Shown here: positions 8,612 to 17,759 of the stretch, in pieces | Layout: each line of letters starts with the position of its first letter | Position numbering within the stretch: position 1 is the stretch's first letter | Origin: JAFNAG01 sp963824985 | GTDB lineage: Bacteria; Acidobacteriota; UBA6911 | Length of the DNA stretch: 64,000 bases | Direction of reading: 5' to 3' | Assembly: GCA_963824985.1 (NCBI GenBank) | Contig: CAWGRQ010000043.1 | Coordinates: 124,001-188,000 of the forward strand | Program-made: the position numbers and the translations under genes | Notes under the pieces: model-generated | Seen by the model: only the letters and a program-made list of their open reading frames with translations | What the model was told of the DNA's origin: nothing | The model's database searches: none

Positions 8612-9787
8612 TCACCGGGAGAGGATCAACTTCGCGATCGTCTGCAGCTGCATATTGGAAGTGCCTTCATAGATCTTCCCGATCTTGACGTCCCGGTAGA
8701 ATTTCTCCGCCGGAAATTCCTTGGTATATCCGTAGCCGCCGAAGATCTCCAGGCTTTCACTGCAGACTCTTTCGGCCATTTCCGAAGCGAACAACTTGGC
8801 CATGGCGGCCTCTTTCATGAACGGAATTCCGGCCATTTTCATTCGGGCGGCGTTGTACACCATGAGGCGCGCTGCTTCCAGCTCGGTCGCCAGGCGGGCG
8901 ATCTGGAACTGGATTCCCTGGAAGTTCGCAATCGGCTGATTGAACTGCTTCCTTTCGCGCGCGTAGATGACCGCCGCATCCAATGCTCCCTGCGCCACGC
9001 CGACCATCTGTGCGCCGATGCCGATCCGTCCTTCGTTCAGGGTCTCGATCGAAACCTTGTAGCCTTTGCCAACCTCCCCCAGAACGCGGTTGCGGGACAG
9101 GACACACTCTTCCATAACCAACTCGCAAGTCGAGCTGGCGCGAATGCCCAGCTTGTCTTCCTTTTTGCCGACCGTAAATCCGGGGGTGTCCCGTTCAACG
9201 ATGAAGGCGGTGATGCCCCTGTACCCGAGCTGCGGATTCACGTTGGCGAAAACAATGAACAGGCCGGCCTCCCCGGCGTTGGTAATCCAAAGCTTGCGTC
9301 CATTGAGCACAAACCCGCCGTCACGCTCCTCGGCGCGCGTGGCCAGCGCGAAGGCGTCGCTCCCCGACCCGGCCTCGGAAAGTGCATAGGCGCCTATGGT
9401 GTCGCTGCAGAGGCGCGGGAGGAATGTGCGCTTCTGCTCTTCCGAACCCCACCGGACGATGGCATTGGCCACCAGCGTGTTCTGCACATCGACGATCACG
9501 GCCGCCGACGCGTCGACGCGGGAGAGCTCCTCTACCGCCTGGACCGCCATGAAAAAACTGCCGCCCCCGCCATACGCCTCCGGCACTCCCACTCCCATCA
9601 GGCCGAGTTCAAAGAACTGCCGGATCAGGCCAGGATCCATCCTGGCATCCCGATCCATCTGGCTGACGTGCGGGCGAATCTGCTCGTCCGCGAACTGGCG
9701 GACGCTCGTTCGAAACAGCTGCTCCTCCTCCGACAACGCCGTCAGCGGCAATGATCCGCTCTGTAACTCTGGATTATCGACCGTCAT
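8612..9787 (-). CDS. Acyl-CoA dehydrogenase (short/branched-chain type)
   Basis: An FAD enzyme that introduces the alpha-beta double bond in acyl-CoA, passing electrons to electron-transfer flavoprotein. Full length at 391 residues. The FAD-binding ALSEAGSGSDAFAL lies near residue 135-150 and LWITNAG follows. The C-terminal domain carries ARERKQFNQPIANFQGIQF and ends SLEIFGGYGYTKEFPAEKFY then IYEGTSNMQ, whose glutamate is the catalytic base. The position of this glutamate fits short- and short/branched-chain enzymes. The ATG at 9787 (MTVDNPEL) is preceded by GAGGTGATGCGC; an ATG six bases upstream is too close to that ribosome site. It is a single gene, so its substrate pathway is not shown by context. 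Confidence 0.9.
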   Translation of the reverse strand: MTVDNPELQSGSLPLTALSEEEQLFRTSVRQFADEQIRPHVSQMDRDARMDPGLIRQFFELGLMGVGVPEAYGGGGSFFMAVQAVEELSRVDASAAVIVDVQNTLVANAIVRWGSEEQKRTFLPRLCSDTIGAYALSEAGSGSDAFALATRAEERDGGFVLNGRKLWITNAGEAGLFIVFANVNPQLGYRGITAFIVERDTPGFTVGKKEDKLGIRASSTCELVMEECVLSRNRVLGEVGKGYKVSIETLNEGRIGIGAQMVGVAQGALDAAVIYARERKQFNQPIANFQGIQFQIARLATELEAARLMVYNAARMKMAGIPFMKEAAMAKLFASEMAERVCSESLEIFGGYGYTKEFPAEKFYRDVKIGKIYEGTSNMQLQTIAKLILSR

Positions 9788-10065
9788 GCGCATCACCTCG
9801 AAATCAGATTCAGGATTGCTTGAAGAAAAGTACCGCAACGACTCCAGGAGACGTTTATACCATCAGGCAGGAAACACATCCAGGAGAACTTGCCCCCCTG
9901 AGGGGACGGCCCCGAGGTACCCTTGGGGCGGTCGGGAAACGGGGGGTAATCCCGGGTCGCCCCAAGTGTCTGAATTGGCGATCCCCTACAGGCGAATTGA
10001 CACCTCGGCCGCCAAAATCTATAATTTCGGGGAAGAAGCACTATCCGTCCTCTAGGGAGTCTACC
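9788..10065. other. Divergent intergenic region with G/C-rich palindromes
   Basis: The 278 bp between the acyl-CoA dehydrogenase and the GWxTD gene contain short palindromes such as CCCCTGAGGGG (9895-9905). They lie upstream of the mapped promoter at 9997, so they are outside the GWxTD transcript. No gene is supported. Confidence 0.5.
9997..10025 (+). promoter_or_regulatory. Consensus sigma70 promoter of the GWxTD gene
   Basis: TTGACA at 9997-10002, exactly 17 bases, then TATAAT at 10020-10025: a perfect match at both hexamers. The predicted transcript starts near 10032, about 34 bases before the GTG start at 10066. Confidence 0.85.
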
Positions 10066-11793
10066 GTGCGCACCAAAAGATTATTCGCGCTCGTCATCAG
10101 TTTTGCCCTCATAACCCTGCTCTTCAGCCCCCAGTCGTCATCGCGGGCAGCCCAACAGCAGGCACAGGCTGCGGATCCGCAGAAAGTACCGCCCCAGGAT
10201 CCCCAGAAAGTCACTCCGCCGCCCGTGCGGCAGAAAACGAGGCCTGCCGATCTGCAAAAGGTCAAGCCGGGCAAGGAGAGCACGCTGACGGATTATTACA
10301 AGGATTGGCTGAATAAAGACGTGCTTTACATTATTACTCCCGAAGAACAAAACGTGTTCAAAGCCCTGACCACCAACGAAGAGCGGGAGAACTTTATCGA
10401 GCAGTTCTGGACGCGGCGCAACCCGGATCCGCGGGAAGGCGGAAACGAGTTCAAGATCGAGCATTATCGGCGCATAGCCTATGCGAATGAACGATTTGCC
10501 TCGGGTGTGCCCGGATGGAAAACCGACCGGGGCCGAATCTATATCCTGTATGGTGAACCGGATGGGAAGGAGACCCATCCCACAGGCGGCAACTACCAGC
10601 GCGAATTCTATGAAGGCGGAGGCAATACGACTGTCTATCCTTTCGAGCGATGGCGATACCGTCACATCGATGGCGTCGGTGATGACGTCGAACTCGAATT
10701 CGTGGACAAGAGCTTTACCAACGAATACCGGCTGGCGATGGATTCCGAAGAAAAAGACGCTCTTCTGACCGTTCCGGGCGCGGGCTTGACCCAAAACGAG
10801 CAGGACGGAATCTCCAAAAAAGAGGACCGCGTAAATTACGGGTACATGGACCAGACCAACTTCCAGCGCTCCAAGGATCAGCCCTTTGAACGCATGGCTC
10901 GCTATTTCAGTGTCCAGCGTCCCCCTCAGCTGAAGTTTGAAGATCTCCGGGGCATCGTCACCACGCGCATCACCTACAATCAGCTCCCCTATTTCATGCG
11001 GACCGACTTCATCCGGCTTTCTTCCGACAAGGTTCTGGTCCCCATCACCATCGAACTGGATAACAAAAACCTCGAGTTCAAGAAGGAACTGCAGTTCAAT
11101 CGCGCCCAGGTGAACGTCTACGGCGCGGTCACCAGCCTGCAGGGACGCATCATGGCCGAGTTCGAGAATACGATCTCGGCCGAGTACACCGACGAAACCT
11201 TCGAACAGGGGAAGAACAAGCGGTCCATTTATCAGAAGATCGTGGCACTGCCCCCCGGCCAGCGGTATCGGCTCGATTTGATCCTGAAGGACCTCAATGG
11301 CGGTAATGTCGGATCCATGACCTATGGCATACAGGTGCCAAAGTATGACGGCACGGAGTTGGACTCAAGCACCGTCATTCTCGCGAACTTAATCCAGGCC
11401 ATTCCCCCCAACTACGAGAATCTTGAACAATTCGTGATCGGGGATATGAAGGTTCAGCCGAATGTGAAGGCCGAGTATTACAACGGTCAGGTCCTGATGC
11501 CCTACGTTCAAGTCTACAACGCGATGATGGATCAGACGACCCTGGAACCTTCGCTGCAGATCAGTTATCTCATTAAATCGGGTGACAAAGTCGTAGCGGA
11601 CGTAGAGGACGCAAAGGGGAGGACGGTCCAGTTCACCTCGGGTCAGAGAGTGGTGATCGTGGGTCAGATCCAGGTGAAAGACCTGGATTTAGGCAAATAT
11701 GTGCTGGAAATCAGGATCCTGGACCGGATCGCTGAAAAATCCCTTGTGACCAAAGCCGATTTCCAGGTCGTAGCCGCACCAGCGGGTCGTTAA
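10066..11793 (+). CDS. GWxTD domain-containing secreted protein
   Basis: A 575-residue exported protein. Residues 1-33 form a signal peptide (basic start, LFALVISFALITLLF core, cleavage near SRAAQQ). A Gln/Pro/Lys-rich spacer follows, with repeated DPQKV units. The GWxTD domain lies at about residues 80-200: FWTRRNPDPREGG, then the naming motif in GVPGWKTDRGRIYILYGEPD. The rest is beta-rich and may be an Ig-like or substrate-binding module. GWxTD proteins are frequent in Acidobacteriota and are of unknown function. I chose GTG at 10066 because AGGGAG lies seven bases upstream and a consensus promoter just before it; the frame stays open further upstream but without a signal peptide at its start. 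Confidence 0.88.
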   Translation: MRTKRLFALVISFALITLLFSPQSSSRAAQQQAQAADPQKVPPQDPQKVTPPPVRQKTRPADLQKVKPGKESTLTDYYKDWLNKDVLYIITPEEQNVFKALTTNEERENFIEQFWTRRNPDPREGGNEFKIEHYRRIAYANERFASGVPGWKTDRGRIYILYGEPDGKETHPTGGNYQREFYEGGGNTTVYPFERWRYRHIDGVGDDVELEFVDKSFTNEYRLAMDSEEKDALLTVPGAGLTQNEQDGISKKEDRVNYGYMDQTNFQRSKDQPFERMARYFSVQRPPQLKFEDLRGIVTTRITYNQLPYFMRTDFIRLSSDKVLVPITIELDNKNLEFKKELQFNRAQVNVYGAVTSLQGRIMAEFENTISAEYTDETFEQGKNKRSIYQKIVALPPGQRYRLDLILKDLNGGNVGSMTYGIQVPKYDGTELDSSTVILANLIQAIPPNYENLEQFVIGDMKVQPNVKAEYYNGQVLMPYVQVYNAMMDQTTLEPSLQISYLIKSGDKVVADVEDAKGRTVQFTSGQRVVIVGQIQVKDLDLGKYVLEIRILDRIAEKSLVTKADFQVVAAPAGR

Positions 11794-12100
11794 GCCGCAC
11801 ATCTCACCGGATTACGGAGCGAGGCGGTGCAGGCGGGCATGGATATAAGGCGATCGACCGAGAGATCTGCGGGCGTACCTGACCGTACGTCGAAGAGCCC
11901 GACCGAGAGCCATGCGATGGACACGCCCGGATCCGCCGCCCCAGTCGAACGCTGGTGAGGCCTGTGGCTTGCGATCCAGCCACAAGTCATAGCGAAACAT
12001 GGGGATGCTCTTGAGGTGCCACCCCTCCTTGCGTGTCGGCGGGAGGGGAGGAACATCAGGAGCATCCCCTTTCATCCCCAGGATCTATGCCGGACCTAAG
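11794..12100. other. Intergenic region with long imperfect hairpin
   Basis: About 300 bp between the GWxTD and glycosyltransferase genes. Two overlapping minus-strand frames stay open for about 90 codons but resemble nothing I know and lack ribosome sites. At 12001-12069 lies a palindrome: GGGGATGCTC pairs with GAGCATCCCC, and inside it CCCCTCC (12022-12028) pairs with GGAGGGG (12042-12048). It ends 31 bases before the glycosyltransferase start. Confidence 0.55.
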
Positions 12101-12853
12101 ATGCAGCCGATTTCCGCTTCTCTGATTACCTGCAATGAAGAGAAGAACATCGAAGGCGCGCTCCAGTCACTGGCGTGGGCGGATGAAATCGTCGTCGTCG
12201 ATTGCGGCAGCACAGATGCCACCGTTGAGATCTGCCGCCGATACACCGACAGGGTTTTTCATCGAGACTGGACCGGTTTTGTCGATCAGAAGAACTACGC
12301 GGTCGCGCGGGCGCGCCATGACTGGATCCTCTCTCTCGATGCCGATGAGAGGATCAGCCCGGAGCTGAGTCTCGAGATTGCACAGTTGCGCCCGAACGAG
12401 CTCCTGAATCCGGGATACCGGATGCCCCGGGTGACGTTTTTCATGGGCCGCTGGATACGTCACGGCGACTGGTATCCGGATTATCAGCTTCGACTTTTCG
12501 ATCGCAGGCGGGGCCGCTGGCATGGGGGCCGGGTTCACGAGTCCTTTAAAACCGAGGATCCCCCGGGCCAGCTGCGGCATGAGATCCATCACTACACCTA
12601 TCGTACCCTCTCCGACTACCTGAAGCGCCTGGAAACCTATTCGACACTCGCAGCCCAGGATTACAGCAGCCAGGGGAGACGCGCTACCTTCTGGAAAATA
12701 GCTGGAAATCCTCCGGTTGCGTTCCTGAAGAGCTATTTATTGAAGCGTGGGTTCCTGGACGGGATTCCAGGCCTGATGGTAGCCACAATGGGCGCGGTTT
12801 CCGTCTATTTCAAATACGCCAAGCTGTACGAGCTCCAGAGCAATGCCCCCTGA
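12101..12853 (+). CDS. Glycosyltransferase family 2 (WaaE/KdtX-like)
   Basis: A 250-residue GT-A-fold glycosyltransferase. ISASLITCNEEKNIEGAL opens the nucleotide-sugar fold and is followed by EIVVVDCGSTDATVEI. The metal-binding acidic motif is in WILSLDADERIS, about residue 80. The second half (RIHGDWYPDYQLRLFDRR-like stretch, WHGGRVHES, HYTYRTLSDYL) matches WaaE/KdtX-type LPS core glucosyltransferases. It probably adds a sugar to a surface glycolipid at the inner face of the membrane. The ATG at 12101 begins MQPISAS; no strong ribosome site is seen. It precedes the rml genes on the same strand, fitting envelope polysaccharide synthesis. Confidence 0.85.
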   Translation: MQPISASLITCNEEKNIEGALQSLAWADEIVVVDCGSTDATVEICRRYTDRVFHRDWTGFVDQKNYAVARARHDWILSLDADERISPELSLEIAQLRPNELLNPGYRMPRVTFFMGRWIRHGDWYPDYQLRLFDRRRGRWHGGRVHESFKTEDPPGQLRHEIHHYTYRTLSDYLKRLETYSTLAAQDYSSQGRRATFWKIAGNPPVAFLKSYLLKRGFLDGIPGLMVATMGAVSVYFKYAKLYELQSNAP

Positions 12854-12970
12854 GGCGGCGGAACTCATGCTGGAGCCGGTCAAGAATGGCCCGGATTTCG
12901 GGAGGGCCTGTGCTATAGTGAGCATCGTGTCGAAACTTCAGTAACATTTGGCCTTACAAGGTTGGGACCC

Positions 12971-13716
12971 ATGAAAGGAATTGTGCTTGCCGGGGGTTTG
13001 GGCTCCCGCATGTACCCGCTCACCAAAGTCACCAATAAGCATCTGCTGCCGATCTACCACAAGCCGATGATTTACTATCCGATCGAGACCCTGGTCGGCG
13101 CCGGTATCCGCGAAATCCTGGTTGTGACCGGCGGCAAGAACGCCGGCGACTTTCTCAGATTGCTCGGCAATGGCAAGGAGTTCGGATTGAACCACATCAA
13201 CTACACTTACCAGGAAGGTGAAGGAGGCATCGCCGCGGCGCTTGCTTTGGCTGAGTTTTTCGCCGATCACAAGCCGGTCTGCGTGATTCTGGGAGACAAC
13301 ATCATCGAAGGGTCGATTGCGCCCTATGTGGAAAATTTCAAGAAGCAGGGCGCCGGAAGCCGCATCCTGCTCAAAGAGGTAGACGATCCGCAACGCTTCG
13401 GTGTGGCCAAGATCGAAGGCAACCGGATCGTGCGCATCGACGAAAAACCTCTGGTGCCGGCCTCGCGATACGCGGTCACGGGAATCTACATGTACGATGG
13501 CGAGGTATTCGAAATCGTGAAGGGGCTGAAACCTTCCGCGCGGGGAGAGCTCGAAATCACCGATGTAAACAACTACTATATCCAGAAGGGGAAACTGAAT
13601 ACGACATTCTGGACGGCTGGTGGACGGATGCCGGAACCTTTGAGTCGTTGCTGCGCGCATCCAATCTGGTCGCCCAGAAAGCGCAGCGGGAAGCCGGCGT
13701 TGCCGGCCCTGCATGA
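12971..13716 (+). CDS. rmlA: Glucose-1-phosphate thymidylyltransferase, one-base frameshift near 3' end
   Basis: Makes dTDP-glucose from dTTP and glucose 1-phosphate, the first step of dTDP-rhamnose synthesis. The N-terminus MKGIVLAGGLGSRMYPLTK is the nucleotide-binding signature; KHLLPIYHKPMIYYPIETL, CVILGDNIIEG and the DEKP motif follow. A missing G after 13597 turns the expected GKLEYDILDGWWTDAGTFES into an unrelated tail. Restoring one base lets the family sequence continue to a TGA at 13714, giving about 248 residues, the short form of the enzyme. The ATG at 12971 has AAGG about ten bases upstream. It leads an rmlA-rmlB-rmlD cluster. Confidence 0.88.
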
Positions 13717-13761
13717 AACCGTAAACGACGCATGATCATCCATTTGGAAAGGAGAAAAATC

Positions 13762-14790
13762 TTGCGAATCCTGGTAACGGGGGGGGCCGGCTTTATCGGC
13801 TCCAATTTCGTGCGCTACCTGCTGGCAAGCTACCCTGACTGTCAGGTCTATGTTCTGGATAAGCTCACCTATGCCGGTAATCTGGAGAATCTGGCCGGGC
13901 TCGAAGACAATCCCCGGTACCGGTTTTTCCAGGGGGACATCTGCGATGCGGAGCCGCTCGGGCAGATTCTGCGACTCGGGGTTGACACGGTGGCCAATTT
14001 CGCCGCCGAGTCGCACGTTGACCGCAGCATCCTGGACGCATCCGAATTCGCCCGCACCAATATCGCCGGGACGCTGAATTTAATGCAGGCTTCCCGGAAG
14101 GCGGGTGTCGATCGGTTCCTGCAGGTTTCTACCGACGAAGTTTACGGCAGCCTGGGTGAAACCGGCGCCTTCACTGAGGACAGTGCCATTGCCCCCAACA
14201 GTCCCTACGCCGCAAGCAAGGCTTCCGCCGATCTGCTCGTGCGCAGTTTCCATCGCACCCACGGTTTCCCGAGCCTGATCTCCCGCTGCTCGAACAATTA
14301 TGGCCCGTACCAGTTTCCCGAAAAGCTCATTCCGTTGCTGGTCACAAACGCCGTGAAGGGAATGGCGCTGCCGATTTACGGCGATGGGCTATATACCCGG
14401 GACTGGATCCACGTCCGGGATCATTGCAGCGCCCTGGACCGGGTCATCCGGCGGGGACGGTTCGGGGAGGTGTACAACATCGGAGCCCGTCAGGAACAGA
14501 CCAACCTCGAAATCGTGCGCATGATCCTGCAGGTTCTGGATAAAGACGAAAGCCTGATCACCTACGTGGCTGACCGGCCCGGCCACGACCGGCGTTATGC
14601 CATCGACTCCTCGAAACTGGAGCAGGAACTGGGGTGGATCCCCGAGATCGGCTTCGAAACCGGGATGCGCCAAACCATTGAATGGTATCTGCAAAATCCC
14701 TCCTGGGTCGAGCATGTCAGGAGCGGTGCCTATCGGACGTATTACGACCGCATGTACATGGATCGCAAACAAACCCTTGCCGGGCTGTGA
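13762..14790 (+). CDS. rmlB: dTDP-glucose 4,6-dehydratase
   Basis: An NAD-dependent extended SDR converting dTDP-glucose to dTDP-4-keto-6-deoxyglucose. The Rossmann motif ILVTGGAGFIGSNFVRYLL is at the N-terminus. The substrate region FAAESHVDRSI and the catalytic set follow: the Thr-Asp-Glu of VSTDEVYGSL and the YxxxK of YAASKASADLLVR. SRCSNNYGPYQFPEKLIPL is a strong rmlB signature. I chose TTG at 13762 because GGAAAGGAG lies seven bases upstream and the Rossmann motif begins at once; an ATG at 13732 would add ten residues unlike the family. The encoded 342 residues are normal in length. Confidence 0.92.
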   Translation: MRILVTGGAGFIGSNFVRYLLASYPDCQVYVLDKLTYAGNLENLAGLEDNPRYRFFQGDICDAEPLGQILRLGVDTVANFAAESHVDRSILDASEFARTNIAGTLNLMQASRKAGVDRFLQVSTDEVYGSLGETGAFTEDSAIAPNSPYAASKASADLLVRSFHRTHGFPSLISRCSNNYGPYQFPEKLIPLLVTNAVKGMALPIYGDGLYTRDWIHVRDHCSALDRVIRRGRFGEVYNIGARQEQTNLEIVRMILQVLDKDESLITYVADRPGHDRRYAIDSSKLEQELGWIPEIGFETGMRQTIEWYLQNPSWVEHVRSGAYRTYYDRMYMDRKQTLAGL

Positions 14791-14802
14791 GGTGACAATC
14801 GA

Positions 14803-15651
14803 ATGAGAGTCATGGTGGTCGGATCCCGCGGCATGCTGGGCACCGACTTGATGCAACAACTCTCCCGGCGGAACCCTCTCGGGCTTGATTTGCCGGAGCT
14901 TGATATCACCGACGCCTCGCTTTGCCGATCCTGGATTTCGGATCATCGCCCCGATGTGATCCTGGCAGCGGCGGCCCTCACGGACGTCGATTATTGCGAG
15001 TCTCATGAAGAGGAAGCGTTCCTCATTAACAGCGAGGGAATGGCGAACCTGGCAGCGGCGGCTCAGTCGGCCGGAGCCCTTTTGGTCTATTACAGCTCGG
15101 ATTACGTGTTCGATGGGACCAGACCGGCAGGGTATCGAGAGGAGGATATTCCGCATCCGCTGGGTGTCTACGGCAAGTCCAAGCTTCGCGGCGAGGAGCG
15201 GGTGCGCGACCTGTGTCCGGACCACCTGATTCTGCGAACTTCATGGCTTTTCGGCTGTCATGGGAAAAACTTCATCCGCACTATCGTAGGGGCCGCCCGG
15301 GCCGGCCGGCAGCTGCGCGTGGTCCACGATCAACGCGGAAGTCCCACGTACGCGTACGACCTTGCGGAACGGACGCTCCAGATGCTGGATGCCGGCTGCC
15401 GGGGCACCTACCATGTAACCAACAGTGGCTGGTGCAGCTGGTTCGAGCTGGCACGATTCTCGGTGGCAGGGGCGGCGGTCGCGGGTGCGGTTGTCGAACC
15501 GGTCACGACCGATCAGTTTCCGCGCCCGGCGCCCCGCCCGGCCTGTTCGATTCTCGATAACGCCCGCATGGTGCGAGAGGGGTTTCCGCCGTTGCGTACC
15601 TGGCAGGAGGCCGTGCAGGAATACATTGGCACCTGTTTATCCGCACCTTGA
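14803..15651 (+). CDS. rmlD: dTDP-4-dehydrorhamnose reductase
   Basis: NADPH-dependent SDR carrying out the last step of dTDP-L-rhamnose synthesis. MRVMVVGSRGMLGTDLMQ is the nucleotide motif; AAALTDVDYCESHEEEAF and INSEGMANLAAAA are family signatures. Catalysis uses YYSSDYVFDG and the YGKSKLRGEE motif with Tyr and Lys. LRTSWLFGCHGKNFI follows. The 282-residue length is normal. It starts 12 bp after rmlB with GAGGTG upstream. rmlC, the epimerase that should act between rmlB and rmlD, is not in this window. Confidence 0.92.
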   Translation: MRVMVVGSRGMLGTDLMQQLSRRNPLGLDLPELDITDASLCRSWISDHRPDVILAAAALTDVDYCESHEEEAFLINSEGMANLAAAAQSAGALLVYYSSDYVFDGTRPAGYREEDIPHPLGVYGKSKLRGEERVRDLCPDHLILRTSWLFGCHGKNFIRTIVGAARAGRQLRVVHDQRGSPTYAYDLAERTLQMLDAGCRGTYHVTNSGWCSWFELARFSVAGAAVAGAVVEPVTTDQFPRPAPRPACSILDNARMVREGFPPLRTWQEAVQEYIGTCLSAP

Positions 15652-15757
15652 CCTGTTATATTCTTCATCCGATGGATCCCCGGCACCGCCGGGCGGGACG
15701 ATGGCCCGGGCCATTCCGGGCGCTTGGCACGCTTTCCCCTAAACGTGGAATGGGCAA

Positions 15758-16225
15758 ATGGACAGGAAGGCAGCTGGCGAAAAGCTCGTGGCTTCGAACA
15801 AGAAGGCGTACCACGACTATTTTATTATGGACAAGTTCGAAGCCGGAATGGTGCTCCTCGGCACAGAGGTGAAGTCTATCCGCGAGGGCCGGATCAACTT
15901 GAAAGACAGTTACGCAATCGTGAAGGAAGGCGAGCCTTTTCTGTTAAATTGCCACATCAGCCCTTATTCCCACGGCAATCGGGAGAATCACGATCCGACC
16001 CGCGCCAGGAAACTGCTGCTGCACCACAAGGAAATCCGCAAGCTCATCGGTAAGACCCAGGAGAAGGGGTTGACCCTGGTACCCTTGCGGGTTTACCTGA
16101 CGCGCGGGCGGGTCAAAGTGGAACTGGGTGTGGCGCGGGGTAAAAAGGATTACGACAAGCGCGAGACGGAACGTCGCAGGGAATCGGACCGGGAAACCCG
16201 CGCTGCCATGAAGACCCGTCGCTGA
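15758..16225 (+). CDS. smpB: SsrA-binding protein SmpB
   Basis: RNA-binding partner of tmRNA in rescue of stalled ribosomes. The 155 residues cover the whole family: NKKAYHDYFIMDKFEAG, GTEVKSIREGRINLKDSYA, HISPYSHGNRENHDPTR, KLLLHHKEIRKLIGK, GLTLVPLRVYLTRGRVKVEL, and a basic C-terminal tail (ARGKKDYDKRE then Arg-rich) that enters the ribosomal decoding centre. The ATG at 15758 is in good position, though only a weak AGG/GGA context precedes it. No tmRNA gene was recognised nearby. Confidence 0.95.
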   Translation: MDRKAAGEKLVASNKKAYHDYFIMDKFEAGMVLLGTEVKSIREGRINLKDSYAIVKEGEPFLLNCHISPYSHGNRENHDPTRARKLLLHHKEIRKLIGKTQEKGLTLVPLRVYLTRGRVKVELGVARGKKDYDKRETERRRESDRETRAAMKTRR

Positions 16226-16277
16226 CATCAGGGCAGCCGTGCGCCTGTTGGGCACACAACCAAAACCGGAGATATGC

Positions 16278-17759
16278 ATGAATATTGAATTCCATCCGCA
16301 AAGCTATGCCGAATATGTTTGTGATCTGCTGGCTCATCCTGTCTTCCAGGATGAGGACCCCGGCAGCTCGTCGCTCAAGACTCTGGATCAGGCGGCCAGG
16401 GGCCTGGTCGCGACCGTGCTGGCTACCGGAGAATTCAAGCCGGAGTTGTATCGCACCTGTCTCATTCACCGGCCAGGCCGGATGAAGGCGCGGCGCCTGC
16501 TTCTGATCGGGGCGGGAAAGAAGAGTGAGTTCAATCTCGCGCGCCAGAGGAACCTGGCGGGCATCGCGGCGCGTTCAGGACGCCAGGCCCACTGCAAGAC
16601 CGTTGCCCTCGTCATGCGCCGTGGATTCCCGATCCAGGAAGCGGCGCGCGTCTCGGCGGAAGGGGCGCTGCATGGGAATTACGAGTCAGAGATCTACAAG
16701 ACCCGCGACGTGGAAACCAGGGATCTGGAGGGCTTCGTACTGCTCAGCGAAACCAGGGCTAAGATCGCAGAGGCTGGGGAAGGCATTCGTCGCGGTACGA
16801 TCGTAGGCCGGGCGGTCAATTTCGCGCGCACGCTGGCCAACGAACCCGCAAATGTCATGACGCCGGGACAGCTGGCCGCGCAGGCGCGGGCTGCCGGCGC
16901 TGAGAACGGGCTCCAGGTTCAAATCCTCGAACGAGCCGAAATGGAGCAGTTGGGAATGAACGCGTTGCTTGCCGTCAGCAATGGCAGTGAGCAACCGCCG
17001 AAGCTCATCATCCTGCGCCTCAAGGAGCCGAAGCCTCGAAAGGGCGCACCCTGTTTCGCACTGATCGGCAAGGGTGTCACCTTCGATAGCGGCGGGATTT
17101 CGATAAAGCCCTCGGAGAAAATGGAGGACATGAAGGCGGACATGGCAGGAGGCGCCGCAGTGCTGGCCGCCATGACCGCGCTCGCCGAGCTCGGCTCCCG
17201 GCACTCCGTCATCGGCCTCATTCCTGCCGTGGAAAACCTGCCGAGCGGCAGGGCGACCAAGCCCGGTGACATCGTGCGGTCCTACCTGGGAAAAACCATC
17301 GAGATCATCAACACCGATGCCGAAGGGCGCCTGATCCTCGCGGATGCCATAGCCTACGCACGGACCCTCCGGGCCACTCACATCATCGATATTGCAACGC
17401 TCACCGGCGCCTGCATCGTGGCTCTGGGGAACATCAACGCAGGCATGATGGGAACCGATCCCGAACTCATCGAAACGCTGCGACAGGCGAGCAGCATCAC
17501 CGGGGAGAAGTTCTGGCAGCTGCCGCTCGATGATGACTATCGCAAGGCTATCCGCAGCGAGATCGCCGATATCAAAAACGTCGGCAACCGGTGGGGAGGC
17601 GCCATCACGGCCGGAAAGTTCCTGCAGGAGTTCGTGGAAAACACGCCCTGGGTGCACCTCGACATCGCCGGAATGGATTTGGATCATGACGGCCAGCCCT
17701 ATGCCGCCAAAGGAGCCACCGGCTTCGGAGTCCGAACGCTGGTGCAGCTGCTTACCTGA
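16278..17759 (+). CDS. pepA: Leucyl aminopeptidase (M17 family)
   Basis: A cytosolic dinuclear metallopeptidase removing N-terminal residues from peptides. The variable N-terminal domain covers about residues 1-170. The catalytic domain shows GKGVTFDSGGISIKPS (metal-binding Lys and Asp), MKADMAGGAAV, and the signature NTDAEGRLILADA that supplies metal-binding Asp and Glu and the catalytic Arg. The 493-residue length is normal. I chose the ATG at 16278 because GGAGA lies five bases upstream; a GTG at 16239 in the same frame has no such support. Its end overlaps the converging pdxA stop by eight bases. Confidence 0.93.
   Translation: MNIEFHPQSYAEYVCDLLAHPVFQDEDPGSSSLKTLDQAARGLVATVLATGEFKPELYRTCLIHRPGRMKARRLLLIGAGKKSEFNLARQRNLAGIAARSGRQAHCKTVALVMRRGFPIQEAARVSAEGALHGNYESEIYKTRDVETRDLEGFVLLSETRAKIAEAGEGIRRGTIVGRAVNFARTLANEPANVMTPGQLAAQARAAGAENGLQVQILERAEMEQLGMNALLAVSNGSEQPPKLIILRLKEPKPRKGAPCFALIGKGVTFDSGGISIKPSEKMEDMKADMAGGAAVLAAMTALAELGSRHSVIGLIPAVENLPSGRATKPGDIVRSYLGKTIEIINTDAEGRLILADAIAYARTLRATHIIDIATLTGACIVALGNINAGMMGTDPELIETLRQASSITGEKFWQLPLDDDYRKAIRSEIADIKNVGNRWGGAITAGKFLQEFVENTPWVHLDIAGMDLDHDGQPYAAKGATGFGVRTLVQLLT

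Noticed and set aside
11790..12075. Minus-strand frames of about 90 codons between the GWxTD and glycosyltransferase genes
   Set aside because: They overlap a long palindrome, lack ribosome sites and show no recognisable domain.
13732..13761. ATG at 13732 as the rmlB start
   Set aside because: The ten extra residues are not family sequence and the GGAAAGGAG ribosome site is placed for TTG at 13762.
16686..17687. A 333-codon leftward frame opposite pepA
   Set aside because: It is the complement of the leucyl aminopeptidase coding strand and matches nothing known.
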